41,786 bases of DNA from Clostridiaceae bacterium (lineage in GTDB: Bacteria > Bacillota > Clostridia > Saccharofermentanales > DTU023): assembly GCA_012521015.1 (NCBI GenBank), contig JAAYNE010000098.1:1-41786 (forward strand), read 5' to 3'. The notes under the pieces were generated by a model, which ran no database searches, was not told where the DNA came from, and was given only the letters and a program-made list of their open reading frames with translations. Below, in pieces: positions 33,648-41,786 of the stretch; the stretch's first letter is position 1; each line of letters starts with the position of its first letter. The position numbers were made by a program, and so were the translations under genes.

Positions 33648-34193
33648 TTAGTCATCATTTTGTGGCAGCAAGAGGCGGAAGAGAGCTTGGTAGATTTCGA
33701 CTGCATTTTTTTGCCAATTCTGACAAATGTTTCGTGCCATTTTTTCAGTGGGAACATTAAGCTCCAAGGAAAAAATAATTTGATTATGATCTTTTTGCTC
33801 TAACTTTATTTTGAAAGTATGCTCGCTATCTTCTGAGTAATGAGCGGTCAAAGTACGTTCTTTTTTTTCAAGAGTACTCAATTTTTCTAAAAAATCTTGT
33901 ACCTGAGTCGGCAATGTATTACCCAAAGCTTTAAGGACAGCAGAACCTTCAGGTGTTATGTTAAGACGATTTACCGGTTTACCCGAAACCGTATACTCTG
34001 CTTCACTCTTATTCTCGGACAAATGAATTAAATGCTGTTTGGTAAGCAAATCCAAAGCAGTGGCGGCTGAGAAATAATCTAAATACAGAGAATTGATTGC
34101 CGAGTCGATAATATTTTCCGAAGTAGAATTAGGTTGTTTTTCAATGATTGAGAGCAAAATTAAGGCTGCCTGAGAATCATCTACTTGATGCAT
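33648..34193 (-). CDS. DUF4364 family winged-helix-like protein
   Basis: The 181-residue protein begins with a short helical segment and a winged-helix-like block (SQAALILLSIIEKQPNSTSENIIDS, then AATALDLLTKQHLIHLSEN, and LNITPEGSAVLKALGN), and a beta-rich C-terminal half (HTFKIKLEQKDHNQIIFSLEL). This matches the DUF4364 family of Clostridia as I know it; molecular function is not established. No membrane helix. It lies downstream of the ABC exporter genes on the same strand but 188 bases away, so it may have its own promoter. Confidence 0.7.
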   Translation of the reverse strand: MHQVDDSQAALILLSIIEKQPNSTSENIIDSAINSLYLDYFSAATALDLLTKQHLIHLSENKSEAEYTVSGKPVNRLNITPEGSAVLKALGNTLPTQVQDFLEKLSTLEKKERTLTAHYSEDSEHTFKIKLEQKDHNQIIFSLELNVPTEKMARNICQNWQKNAVEIYQALFRLLLPQNDD

Positions 34194-34381
34194 ATTTTCT
34201 CCATTTCATATCGTTATTTATGTTTATTCATCAGATATTTCGTCTAGTTATAATGTGTTTGTGTTACTTATGTATACTTGCATTTATAGTACCAGTACAT
34301 TTCAGCGAATTGTTATGTGTTTTAGTTACTTCTTGTATATTTATCTTAATTATGTATTTGCGACAATTTATGTGGCAAGCA

Positions 34382-36190
34382 TTATACATTTGTGTCAATC
34401 GTAAATTGACCGGTGTACAGATTGAAATATTCGCCCTTGGCTTTGATCAAGTCAGCATGTGAACCTTGTTCAATTATTTTACCATTTTTTAATACAATAA
34501 TCAGATCTGCATTTTTTACGGTGGATAAACGATGAGCTATGACCAGAGCAGTTCTGTTTTGCAAAATATTTTCGATTGCTTCTTGAATCTGTTTTTCTGT
34601 TTCCGTGTCGATTGAAGAAGTTGCTTCATCAAAAATAAAAATTACAGGATTGGCGATGATCGCTCTGGCAAAAGATATCAATTGTTTTTCTCCGGTAGAT
34701 AATTTACTACCGCCTTCACCGGCTAATGTAGCATAACCGTTCTCCAGTTTTTCGATGAATTCATCAGCGTAAACTAATTTGGCAGCATTTTTTATTTCCG
34801 ATTCAGTGGCATCCAGCCTACCGTATCGGATATTATCCGATATTGTTGCATTGAATAGATGCGGTGTTTGTAATACGTAGCCCAGATTATGGTAAAGCCA
34901 GGCTTGTGGTAAACCTTGAATGTCATATCCGTCAATTAAAATTTGTCCTTGTTGCGGTTCGTAAAATCTGCAGGCCAGATTGACCAGTGTAGTTTTTCCA
35001 GCACCGGTTTCACCAACAATAGCTACTGTTTGTCCGGCTTTAATCGCTAAATTGAAATTTTCCAGAATCGGTTTACCGTCAACATAAGAGAAAGTAACAT
35101 TTTTAAATTCAATCGCTCCTTTGATTTCCGGCCAAGGTTGTTCGCCTGCTCCGTCTTCGGTACCGTATTTTTTGATAACATCCGCACTGTCGATTATCTC
35201 AACCGGTTCATTAAGTAGTGTTATTACTCTTTCCGCTGCAGCTTGAGCAGCCTGCATTTCTCTGAAAACACCGGCAACTTGTCGTATTGGATCCCATAAA
35301 TGAAGTGTGTAGGTAAACAAAGCATAAATTGTACCGATTTCAATCAGGTTTTGTGTATAGGCTTCACCGCCTAAAACTAAGATCAAAGCGGCGACAATCA
35401 TGCCGATGATTGAAACGGCGGGTAAGAAAAAAGCAGCGATCCGACTCGCATCAATTGAGCGGCGATTCATTTTTTTAGCTGTTGCAAAAAATTCCAATTC
35501 ATTTTCTTTTTCTCTAAGTAAAGTTTTTGTAGTTCTGGCACCCATGATTCCTTCATTAAATTCACCGGTTATCTCGGAATTCAGACGCCGAATTTCGCGT
35601 TGAGTTTTTAACATTCTTTTTTGGAAATAAATAGTAATTGCAATAATTATCGGAACAGCCGCTGCAGCTATTAAGGCAAGCTTGAAATCCATAATCAGCA
35701 TTGCTACGAGAATTACAATTATGGTAAAACCGCCCCAGACGAAATCGATAATACCGAAAGAAATGGTTTCACAAAGCCTGGTTACGTCATTAATCATACG
35801 TGATAAAATCCAACCGACAGGCATCCGATCATAAAAACTGAAAGAAAGATTTTGCAAATGTTCAAAACCTGTTTTACGAATATTATAGGACATTTCAGTT
35901 TCAATGCGTCCTGATAATTTCAACCAATATTTTGTACCGAATGAAATTGCTACAACTATGGCCAAATAAATAATTGAATAAAGAATAAGACCGTCGGTAA
36001 CATTATATTTGATGAAATGATCAATTGCATAGCGTACCATAATAGGTGAAATATTCTCTAAAACTGCTACAATTATTAAGACCACGACAAGGCTAATAAT
36101 TAAACCTTTCCGAGGTGCTGCTAATTTTATAAATTCCAACCAAGTTTTGGCGTTGATTTTATCTTTATGCTGATCAGTTTTTTTACTCAT
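34382..36190 (-). CDS. ABC exporter half-transporter, subunit with complete Walker B
   Basis: A 602-residue half-transporter: six membrane helices (about 30-300) and a nucleotide-binding domain with Walker A GETGAGKTT (393-401), signature LSTGE (497-501, non-canonical) and Walker B FIFDEA with catalytic Glu522. It pairs with the adjacent 598-residue gene, 72 bases upstream: the two together should form one complete ATP site (this Walker A/B with the partner LSGGQ) and one degenerate site. This layout is that of TM287/TM288-like or BmrC/BmrD-like multidrug exporters. Substrate unknown. Confidence 0.93.
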   Translation of the reverse strand: MSKKTDQHKDKINAKTWLEFIKLAAPRKGLIISLVVVLIIVAVLENISPIMVRYAIDHFIKYNVTDGLILYSIIYLAIVVAISFGTKYWLKLSGRIETEMSYNIRKTGFEHLQNLSFSFYDRMPVGWILSRMINDVTRLCETISFGIIDFVWGGFTIIVILVAMLIMDFKLALIAAAAVPIIIAITIYFQKRMLKTQREIRRLNSEITGEFNEGIMGARTTKTLLREKENELEFFATAKKMNRRSIDASRIAAFFLPAVSIIGMIVAALILVLGGEAYTQNLIEIGTIYALFTYTLHLWDPIRQVAGVFREMQAAQAAAERVITLLNEPVEIIDSADVIKKYGTEDGAGEQPWPEIKGAIEFKNVTFSYVDGKPILENFNLAIKAGQTVAIVGETGAGKTTLVNLACRFYEPQQGQILIDGYDIQGLPQAWLYHNLGYVLQTPHLFNATISDNIRYGRLDATESEIKNAAKLVYADEFIEKLENGYATLAGEGGSKLSTGEKQLISFARAIIANPVIFIFDEATSSIDTETEKQIQEAIENILQNRTALVIAHRLSTVKNADLIIVLKNGKIIEQGSHADLIKAKGEYFNLYTGQFTIDTNV

Positions 36191-36262
36191 TCTATTTATT
36201 ACGTATTTCTATATTTTATTTAAATATAATATTTGACAGGCTATGTTCCGATGGTTCATATT

Positions 36263-38059
36263 CTATTCGCTCAGCCAGTCATGTTGGATTTTATATACAC
36301 GTTGATATAGTCCGGCCTGATTTATTAGTTCCTGATGTGTACCGGCTTGAGTTAATTGTGTATTCTCCAGTACGAAAATTTGATCCGCATCGTAAATACT
36401 TGAAATTCTATGTGAAACAATGATTGTTGTCGTTCCCTGAGGTCTTTTTTTGAGGGATCTTCGAATTTCGCGATCAGTTTCAGTGTCTACAGCAGATAGC
36501 GAATCATCAAAAATCAAAATCTGACAATCACGAATTAAAGTTCTGGCAATTGCCAAACGTTGTTTTTGTCCACCGGATAGAGTAACTCCACGCTCACCAA
36601 CAACAGTGTCATAGCCTTGGCTGAATTGTTCTATTTCATCGTCTAAGCGAGCTATTTTTGCATATTTGTGGACATTTTCAATAGTGGTTTGCGGTTTCGG
36701 AAAGCGAATATTTTCTCCGATGCTTCGTGAATAAATATATGATTCTTGGAGGATCAAACCGACTTGTCTGCGCAGACTATAGCGATTAATTTGCTCGAGA
36801 GGGATATTATCAAATGTAAGCAAGCCGGAACTTGGCAGATACAGTTTTTGCAAAAGTAAGAGCAAACTTGATTTACCGGACCCTGTTGGACCCAAAATAC
36901 CTATTGTTTGACCGGACTTGATTTCAAGATTGATATTCTGCAAAACCGGTTCAGAACCGTCGGGATATTGAAAGCTCACATTATCAAACTTAATATTACC
37001 TTGCAGCTCAGGCTCTAATAAACCTTGATCATCAGGTTCCGGCTCGGCATCGAGAATTTCTTTTAATCTACCGAATGAGATTTGAGCTTTGCCGATATCG
37101 GCAATAACCCTGGCTAAAATTCTCAAATTGATTAACAAACGATCGGCATAGGAAATAAAAACAATCAAAACACCGAGATGCAGACCATGTGAAATGACTC
37201 TGACCGTGCCGATAATCACGATTAAAGCCAATTCTCCATTTGAAAACAAATCGGAAAAAAACCAGAAGTTACCCATGATATTGTATTGTTTAATCCCATA
37301 ATCGTAGAGTTCACGGTGAGTTTCTTCAAGTTGTGCCAATTCGAAATTTTTACGTCCGAATGCTTTAATTATTCTCATTCCGGTTAAGCTTTCCTGTAAT
37401 CTGGTAGACAATTTTCCTTCAGTTTCATCCCAGAGTTCAAATTCAGCACGGCGTCTTTTGAAATAGATAATTGTACTGAAAAACATAATCGGTGTTACAG
37501 AAATTGCGACAATACTGAGCATCGAATCTAAATTAATCATCACGACAATTGAAATTATAATTGTTATGATACATCTGATAATTTGCAAAAATTGATTTTG
37601 GAAAAACCGTCTGATTACTTCAACATCACTGGTGCAGCGTTGTACCAAATCACCGGTTTCGGCTTTGACATGCCAAGCATAGGGTAGCCTTTGTAAATGA
37701 GAAAAAAGCTTACGACGCATGTTCTCTGCACCGTTTTCAGCAACTTTAGCAATATGAAGATCAGAAATTAATTCAGTAATTCCCTGAATCAAAGTAATTC
37801 CCAATAGAAGAAGTCCCAAGACCCAAAGATTATTCAACAGGAATGGACGTCCGCCGATTTTTAAATAGATATTTTCTAAAAACTGTGGCAGAGTCACAGT
37901 TTGATTAAGTAAAATCCGGTCTACCGTAAAACCGATAATTAGTGGAATTAACAAGCCACAGATAGCAATGACCATAATAGATATAACTGCTGAAATCAAA
38001 TATTTCGTATCTTTTTTATAAAAGCTGAAGAAATGTTTGCTTGTTTTTTGCTTGGTCAT
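36263..38059 (-). CDS. ABC exporter half-transporter, subunit with degenerate Walker B
   Basis: A 598-residue half-transporter with six membrane helices (about 20-310), Walker A GPTGSGKSS (390-398), canonical signature LSGGQ (494-498) and Walker B LIFDDS, in which the catalytic Glu is Asp519. Asp at this place is typical of the degenerate subunit of heterodimeric exporters. First gene of the two-gene operon with the 602-residue partner. Upstream, 210 bases separate it from the divergent mscS. Confidence 0.93.
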   Translation of the reverse strand: MTKQKTSKHFFSFYKKDTKYLISAVISIMVIAICGLLIPLIIGFTVDRILLNQTVTLPQFLENIYLKIGGRPFLLNNLWVLGLLLLGITLIQGITELISDLHIAKVAENGAENMRRKLFSHLQRLPYAWHVKAETGDLVQRCTSDVEVIRRFFQNQFLQIIRCIITIIISIVVMINLDSMLSIVAISVTPIMFFSTIIYFKRRRAEFELWDETEGKLSTRLQESLTGMRIIKAFGRKNFELAQLEETHRELYDYGIKQYNIMGNFWFFSDLFSNGELALIVIIGTVRVISHGLHLGVLIVFISYADRLLINLRILARVIADIGKAQISFGRLKEILDAEPEPDDQGLLEPELQGNIKFDNVSFQYPDGSEPVLQNINLEIKSGQTIGILGPTGSGKSSLLLLLQKLYLPSSGLLTFDNIPLEQINRYSLRRQVGLILQESYIYSRSIGENIRFPKPQTTIENVHKYAKIARLDDEIEQFSQGYDTVVGERGVTLSGGQKQRLAIARTLIRDCQILIFDDSLSAVDTETDREIRRSLKKRPQGTTTIIVSHRISSIYDADQIFVLENTQLTQAGTHQELINQAGLYQRVYKIQHDWLSE

Positions 38060-38126
38060 TGGTTCTCCCGGGAAAATGAATTATTAAGTTTGAATTATTA
38101 AGTTTGTTAGGTTAGTATTTTAACAG

Positions 38127-38155
38127 TTTCATTCTTTGAGTCAATTTACTATAAT
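38127..38155 (+). promoter_or_regulatory. Possible promoter of mscS-LCP-cvpA
   Basis: A perfect TATAAT at 38150-38155 lies 17 bases after TTTCAT (38127-38132), a poor -35. The start would be about 110 bases before mscS. Confidence 0.4.
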
Positions 38156-38271
38156 TATGTGGATGTAAACATGGAGAATTAAAGTTGATTATTTTGATCG
38201 GCTAGAACCGGACAGGAAAATTTTTCATTGTTTCGTAAATACCGGAAGTGTAGAAGTCGGAGCGGATTTTA

Positions 38272-39426
38272 ATGATTACAATATTGTTGGAGCAAGTATC
38301 TCAGGATAAGAGTTCTCTGAAAAACTTTCTGGAATACTCTTTGTTTGATCGAAGTGTCAAATTATGGTTGATCGCTTTGATTGTTATTTTGGCAGGATTT
38401 CTGTTAAAAGGAGTACTCGGATATTTTTTAGTAAAAATAATTTCTCGAATAAAAATTGATAATCGTGCTTTGGGAGCGGAACATGACAAACAGTTCAAAA
38501 AAGTGTTATCTTGGATTTTGCCTTTACTTACTTGTAAAATAGCAATTACCTATGTGTTAGAAGTCGGATCTCCAATCGATGGCGTAATTAATATTTTATT
38601 GAGTTCGCTTTTTATCATATTGGCTTTACGAATTGTAGAATTAATTTGTAGGAAATTGTTTAGCTTTTGGCATGAAAAAAATCCTGAGAAACTCACGGAA
38701 ACGGTTTGCCGGTTTTTGCTCCAAATAATCAGAGCTGTTTTGATTATTCTCGGTTTAATAATGATTTTGAGCTTGCTGCAAATTAATGTTGCAGGCATTA
38801 TTACCGGTTTAGGAATAGGCGGACTTGCCGTATCGATGGCAGCTAAAGACTATTTAACAGATTTAATTGCCGGATTTTCAATTATGTCGGAAAAGATCTT
38901 TGAAATTAATCATTATATTAAAGCTCCTGATATTGAAGGGATTGTGGAAGATATTAAATTTCGTCAAACTCAAATCAGAACTTTTGATCAAGGCTTGATG
39001 GCGGTACCGAATTCGAAATTAACTAGAGATTATGTTATAAATTATTCGCGAATGGGTAAGCGGCGCGTGCGATTTATGGTGAATTTACCGACCTTTGTGA
39101 CATTAGAACAAATAGCCGGTTTGAAAAAGTTACTGCAAGATTATCTTGCGCAAAATAATAATGTTACAGAAGATAATCCTCTTCTCGTTACATTTTCAAT
39201 TAATCCTGATAAAATTGAATTTCTGGTACAATATTTTATCACCAGTATAGTTTATGCTGATTTTGTTCAGGAGCAAGATCAGATTTTGCGGTTGATTTGG
39301 GACTATCTCAGCACAGAAAAAATTGCTGATCCGATTACACAGGTAATTATATTAGATGATGAAATAATAACTAATGAAGAAAGTGGAGAAACGCAAGTTT
39401 CCAATAGAATAAGAACAAATGAATAA
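38272..39426 (+). CDS. MscS-family mechanosensitive channel
   Basis: The 384 residues have four or five membrane helices (about 32-55, 75-95, 106-126, 142-190) and the pore-lining MscS signature: LQINVAGIITGLGIGGLAVSMAAKDYLTDLIAGF (broken at Gly/Ala, helix 3), then the beta domain with EGIVEDIKFRQTQIRTFDQGLMAVPNSKL. MscS channels open under membrane tension and release solutes after osmotic downshock. It has an extra N-terminal helix pair relative to Escherichia MscS. The ribosome site is weak (GGAGCGG). Its last 8 bases overlap the LCP gene. Confidence 0.93.
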   Translation: MITILLEQVSQDKSSLKNFLEYSLFDRSVKLWLIALIVILAGFLLKGVLGYFLVKIISRIKIDNRALGAEHDKQFKKVLSWILPLLTCKIAITYVLEVGSPIDGVINILLSSLFIILALRIVELICRKLFSFWHEKNPEKLTETVCRFLLQIIRAVLIILGLIMILSLLQINVAGIITGLGIGGLAVSMAAKDYLTDLIAGFSIMSEKIFEINHYIKAPDIEGIVEDIKFRQTQIRTFDQGLMAVPNSKLTRDYVINYSRMGKRRVRFMVNLPTFVTLEQIAGLKKLLQDYLAQNNNVTEDNPLLVTFSINPDKIEFLVQYFITSIVYADFVQEQDQILRLIWDYLSTEKIADPITQVIILDDEIITNEESGETQVSNRIRTNE

Positions 39427-40963
39427 TAAATCAATCTTCAAAAAAAATTCTGTAAATTCCTTTTACAAAAAACCATGGTTTGCAGCAGGTTGTATCATTC
39501 TGGTATTTGTTGTTGTTTTGTCCGTAGGAGTTAATGCATTGTGGGAAAATACTTTCGGACAAATCAATATTGTGCGTGATAGTCAACATGATAGTCAAAT
39601 TGCTAAAGAAAAAAAAGCATATGTCATAGATGAACAATATCGGGATTATTCGGAATGGGAGCTTTCGGAGGAAGAATTGAAAAAACCGATTCCTTACGAT
39701 AAAGATATAACAAATATCTTGTTGTTGGGTATAGACTCGCGCGACAAGACGAAAATTAATGAACGTTCTGATGCAATAATGATTTTGACAATTAATAAAA
39801 TTCAAAAAAAAGTTAAATTAACTTCTTTACAACGTGATATGTTGGTTGAAATGCCGAATCTGAATATGATGGATAAATTAAATCATGCCAATGTGTACGG
39901 CGGACCGGAATATGTCATGAAAACTGTCAATAATACGTTGCGTTTAGGAATTGATAGGTATGTTGTTGTTAATATACGAGGTTTGGAAAGAGTCGTTGAT
40001 TTGTTGGATGGAATTGAAATTGATGTCCAAGAAGAAGCGATTCCTTTCGTTAATGCAAACATTGATGAAACAAATGCCGTATTCTATGATACAGAACAGG
40101 CTGCCCATCTGACTTCGGCCGGATTACAAAATCTGAACGGCAGACAAGCTGTAGGTTATGCCAGAAATCGTTCAACCATCGGTGGTGATTACGACCGTAT
40201 GCATTATCAACAGGAAGTAATGCAAGGTATATTCAATAAGTTTACCCAAGTAGGTGGTAGGAAAAAACTTGAATTGATTAAAGAAGGCTTGTCAATGGTC
40301 ACAACAAATTTGACTAATAATGAAATGCTTGGTTTGTTGCAGTCCGTGTTACCGATTTTAGATGGCAAAATTGAAAATTTGACAATTCCGATTGCCGGAT
40401 ATCATACGCATTACAGTGGAGCAGCATGGTTAAATCTCTGTGATTTCAACGGTATGATTCCTATAATTCAGGAATTTATTTTCGGGAGAACATTCCCGTT
40501 TGACCCGGTTGCGATAATTCCCGGAGCTCCTAATTCGGGTGATGCAATTTACGTGGTAGGACAGATTGACGAGTGGGTTGTGCCGGATGCAACGGATTCA
40601 AGCGGTAATTTGAAAGTTGAAGAACCGAGTAGTCCCGATATTTATCAAAATACTGTTCCGTTGAGTGAAGCTACAGAACTCACGAATCCTACATCAAGCT
40701 CAGAACAGGGAGAACCTGTACCGTCAGTGATTGAACCTTCCGGTACGATTCCTACAAACTCAGGCGATACTTCATCGCAAACTGTTCCGAGCGAGTCTAC
40801 TGCTCCCTCAATAACTCCGCTTGAATCATTGGATACTTCGGAAATGACAAGTCCGACTGTATCCGTAGACACACCCGAAACAGCGACAACAATCGAAACA
40901 CCTCTGGTTGATCCCCCGATTACCACACCACCTGAATCAGTTGTGCCTAAGCCGAGTAATTAG
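39419..40963 (+). CDS. LytR-CpsA-Psr (LCP) family protein
   Basis: LCP proteins attach teichoic acids or capsular polymers to peptidoglycan on the outer face. The 514 residues show an N-terminal anchor (20-41), then the LCP domain with LLLGIDSRDKTKINERSDAIMI (Asp106, Arg108, Arg116, Asp118), LTSLQRDMLVEMP (Arg139, Asp140), NHANVYGG, VVNIRGLERVVDLLDGIEID and GRQAVGYARNRSTIGGDYDRM, and a C-terminal tail of about 95 residues rich in Ser, Thr and Pro that probably lies in the wall. Overlaps mscS by 8 bases. Substrate polymer unknown; it may serve the GT2 product of the island but nothing shows it. Confidence 0.94.
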   Translation: MNNKSIFKKNSVNSFYKKPWFAAGCIILVFVVVLSVGVNALWENTFGQINIVRDSQHDSQIAKEKKAYVIDEQYRDYSEWELSEEELKKPIPYDKDITNILLLGIDSRDKTKINERSDAIMILTINKIQKKVKLTSLQRDMLVEMPNLNMMDKLNHANVYGGPEYVMKTVNNTLRLGIDRYVVVNIRGLERVVDLLDGIEIDVQEEAIPFVNANIDETNAVFYDTEQAAHLTSAGLQNLNGRQAVGYARNRSTIGGDYDRMHYQQEVMQGIFNKFTQVGGRKKLELIKEGLSMVTTNLTNNEMLGLLQSVLPILDGKIENLTIPIAGYHTHYSGAAWLNLCDFNGMIPIIQEFIFGRTFPFDPVAIIPGAPNSGDAIYVVGQIDEWVVPDATDSSGNLKVEEPSSPDIYQNTVPLSEATELTNPTSSSEQGEPVPSVIEPSGTIPTNSGDTSSQTVPSESTAPSITPLESLDTSEMTSPTVSVDTPETATTIETPLVDPPITTPPESVVPKPSN

Positions 40964-40980
40964 AAAAGAGCGGATTTTTA

Positions 40981-41616
40981 TTGATAATTGATTTATGTAT
41001 TATCGGTATACTGGTTTATCAGATCGTTCAAGGTTGGCGTAGAGGATTTTTAGGGGTAATTTTACGCTTAGGCATTACTATTGTTGCACTGTTACTTGCA
41101 GCTTTGATTGCGACTCAAATCTCTAAATACTTAACATCCGTGCTTGTTCCTGAAACGAAAATAACCAATTTGAGTCAAGAACTTTCAGATCAGGTTTTGG
41201 ATCAGGAGACCCCGATTCATTTGGCATTGCAAAATTTCGGTCTTTCAAAAAACATGAGTCACCAATTGTCTGAAAGTATCGGTAAAGCGACTTTACCTTT
41301 GATTGAAAATTTAGTGAGAAAACTGGCAGTACTTCTGGTAACGGCTATTTCATTTTCAATTATTTTTGCAATATTGCGCTTTGTTTTCTATCTTTTAATT
41401 AACCGATTTTCTGACTTGTTTAACCGAATTCCGCTCTTGGGCACTGCTAATCAAGTGGGCGGTATCTTGCTTGGAATCCTAATTACAGGTTTATTTTCAA
41501 TGCTTCTTGTTATTAGTTTAAGCCAGATTGCACCTTTTTCTAAATTTGTATTGCGACAAGCGTCAAATTCGCTCTTATATCGTTTATTGTTGGAAAATGC
41601 CATAATGATTTCATGA
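40981..41616 (+). CDS. CvpA family membrane protein
   Basis: The 211 residues start IIDLCIIGILVYQIVQGWRRGFLG and continue with four membrane helices (about 1-17, 25-47, 112-137, 158-180), the look of CvpA (colicin V production protein) family members. The RRGFLGVILRLG turn is the family's signature. In other bacteria CvpA affects envelope homeostasis; its role here is unknown. A TTG start is used, 17 bases after the LCP stop. Confidence 0.8.
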   Translation: MIIDLCIIGILVYQIVQGWRRGFLGVILRLGITIVALLLAALIATQISKYLTSVLVPETKITNLSQELSDQVLDQETPIHLALQNFGLSKNMSHQLSESIGKATLPLIENLVRKLAVLLVTAISFSIIFAILRFVFYLLINRFSDLFNRIPLLGTANQVGGILLGILITGLFSMLLVISLSQIAPFSKFVLRQASNSLLYRLLLENAIMIS

Positions 41617-41644
41617 TTCTCCACAATTCTTTGCGATTTGTTTC

Positions 41645-41673
41645 TTGACAAATAGCAACTATACTTTTATATT
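41645..41673 (+). promoter_or_regulatory. Sigma-A promoter of groES-groEL
   Basis: TTGACA at 41645-41650 and TATATT at 41668-41673 with 17-base spacing. The CIRCE element begins 8 bases later, over the start site. Confidence 0.85.
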
Positions 41674-41681
41674 ATTATTCG

Positions 41682-41708
41682 TTAGCACTCTGGAGTTCCG
41701 AGTGCTAA
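41682..41708 (+). promoter_or_regulatory. CIRCE operator of groES-groEL
   Basis: TTAGCACTC (41682-41690), 9-base spacer, GAGTGCTAA (41700-41708): an exact consensus match. The copy before hrcA has one mismatch, so HrcA may hold this one more tightly. Confidence 0.98.
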
Positions 41709-41748
41709 AATAATGTTCATAAAAAACAATAGATATAAGGAGGTCAGC

Positions 41749-41786
41749 ATGAATATTAAACCATTGGGTGATCGTGTTGTAATTAA
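41749..41786 (+). CDS. groES: Co-chaperonin GroES, 5' fragment cut by the window
   Basis: Only twelve codons are present, reading MNIKPLGDRVVI, the standard GroES start. AAGGAGGT at 41737-41744 precedes the ATG. The CIRCE site and strong promoter in front make the assignment safe despite its length; groEL is expected beyond the window. Confidence 0.93.
   Translation, partial: MNIKPLGDRVVI

Noticed and set aside
34148-34462. Hydrophobic 104-codon ORF on the plus strand
   Set aside because: It overlaps the well-supported genes on both ends (DUF4364 start and ABC exporter end), has no ribosome site, and its hydrophobicity follows from A+T-rich intergenic DNA.

Overview
The window is chromosomal DNA of a low-G+C, Gram-positive type Firmicute, most likely a member of Clostridia. 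The evidence is the order hrcA-grpE-dnaK-dnaJ-prmA, a second CIRCE operator in front of groES, the order rplU-prp-rpmA-obgE with an L27 that carries a Prp-cleavable N-terminal extension, a DUF4364 protein, a DarB/CbpB-type CBS protein, an LCP protein, strong AAGGAGG ribosome binding sites and frequent GTG/TTG starts. No rRNA, tRNA, CRISPR array, phage or intact insertion sequence was seen. Genus cannot be assigned from the sequence alone.

Layout. 1-2470: csaA, an alpha/alpha-toroid protein of unknown role, and about 0.9 kb of decayed coding remnants. 2472-8839: the HrcA/CIRCE-controlled chaperone operon ending in prmA. 8840-9324: a tandem 92-bp repeat array built on a 54-bp palindromic element, with one isolated diverged copy at 33106-33159. 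9325-13309 (minus strand): a cyclic-di-AMP-receptor-like CBS protein, then an operon of an anchored protein, an ABC ATPase and an ABC-2 permease. 13777-28613: a 15-kb accessory island of signalling and surface proteins. 28815-30226 (minus): cysK-cysE. 30450-33065: L21 leader, rplU, prp, rpmA, terminator, obgE. 33384-33545: a 53-residue rubredoxin. 33648-38059 (minus): a DUF4364 regulator and a heterodimeric ABC exporter. 38272-41616: mscS, an LCP ligase and a CvpA-like protein. 41645-41786: promoter, CIRCE and the start of groES.

The island at 13777-28613 is the most unusual part. In order it encodes an XRE-like regulator; a lipoprotein with a glycosidase-like alpha/alpha fold; a 1292-residue fusion of a membrane GT2 glycosyltransferase, a Hanks-type Ser/Thr kinase, a transmembrane helix and an extracytoplasmic DUF5050-like propeller; a tandem paralogue of its C-terminal half in which the kinase is reduced to a pseudokinase; a polytopic zinc-ribbon membrane protein; a second receptor-type kinase with an outer leucine-rich-repeat domain and Arg in place of the VAIK lysine; a WG-repeat protein; and a zinc-ribbon/TM/41-residue-repeat protein. 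Two intergenic regions of the island carry the same inverted repeat (TTTGTATGC...GCATACAAA), and its half-site overlaps the -10 box of the regulator's own promoter. My inference is a coordinated surface-polysaccharide synthesis and sensing system in which an outer propeller or LRR domain reports to inner kinases; no experiment or database search supports this yet.

Functional assignments rest on reading motifs by eye. Housekeeping genes are secure; family names in the island are secure at domain level only.
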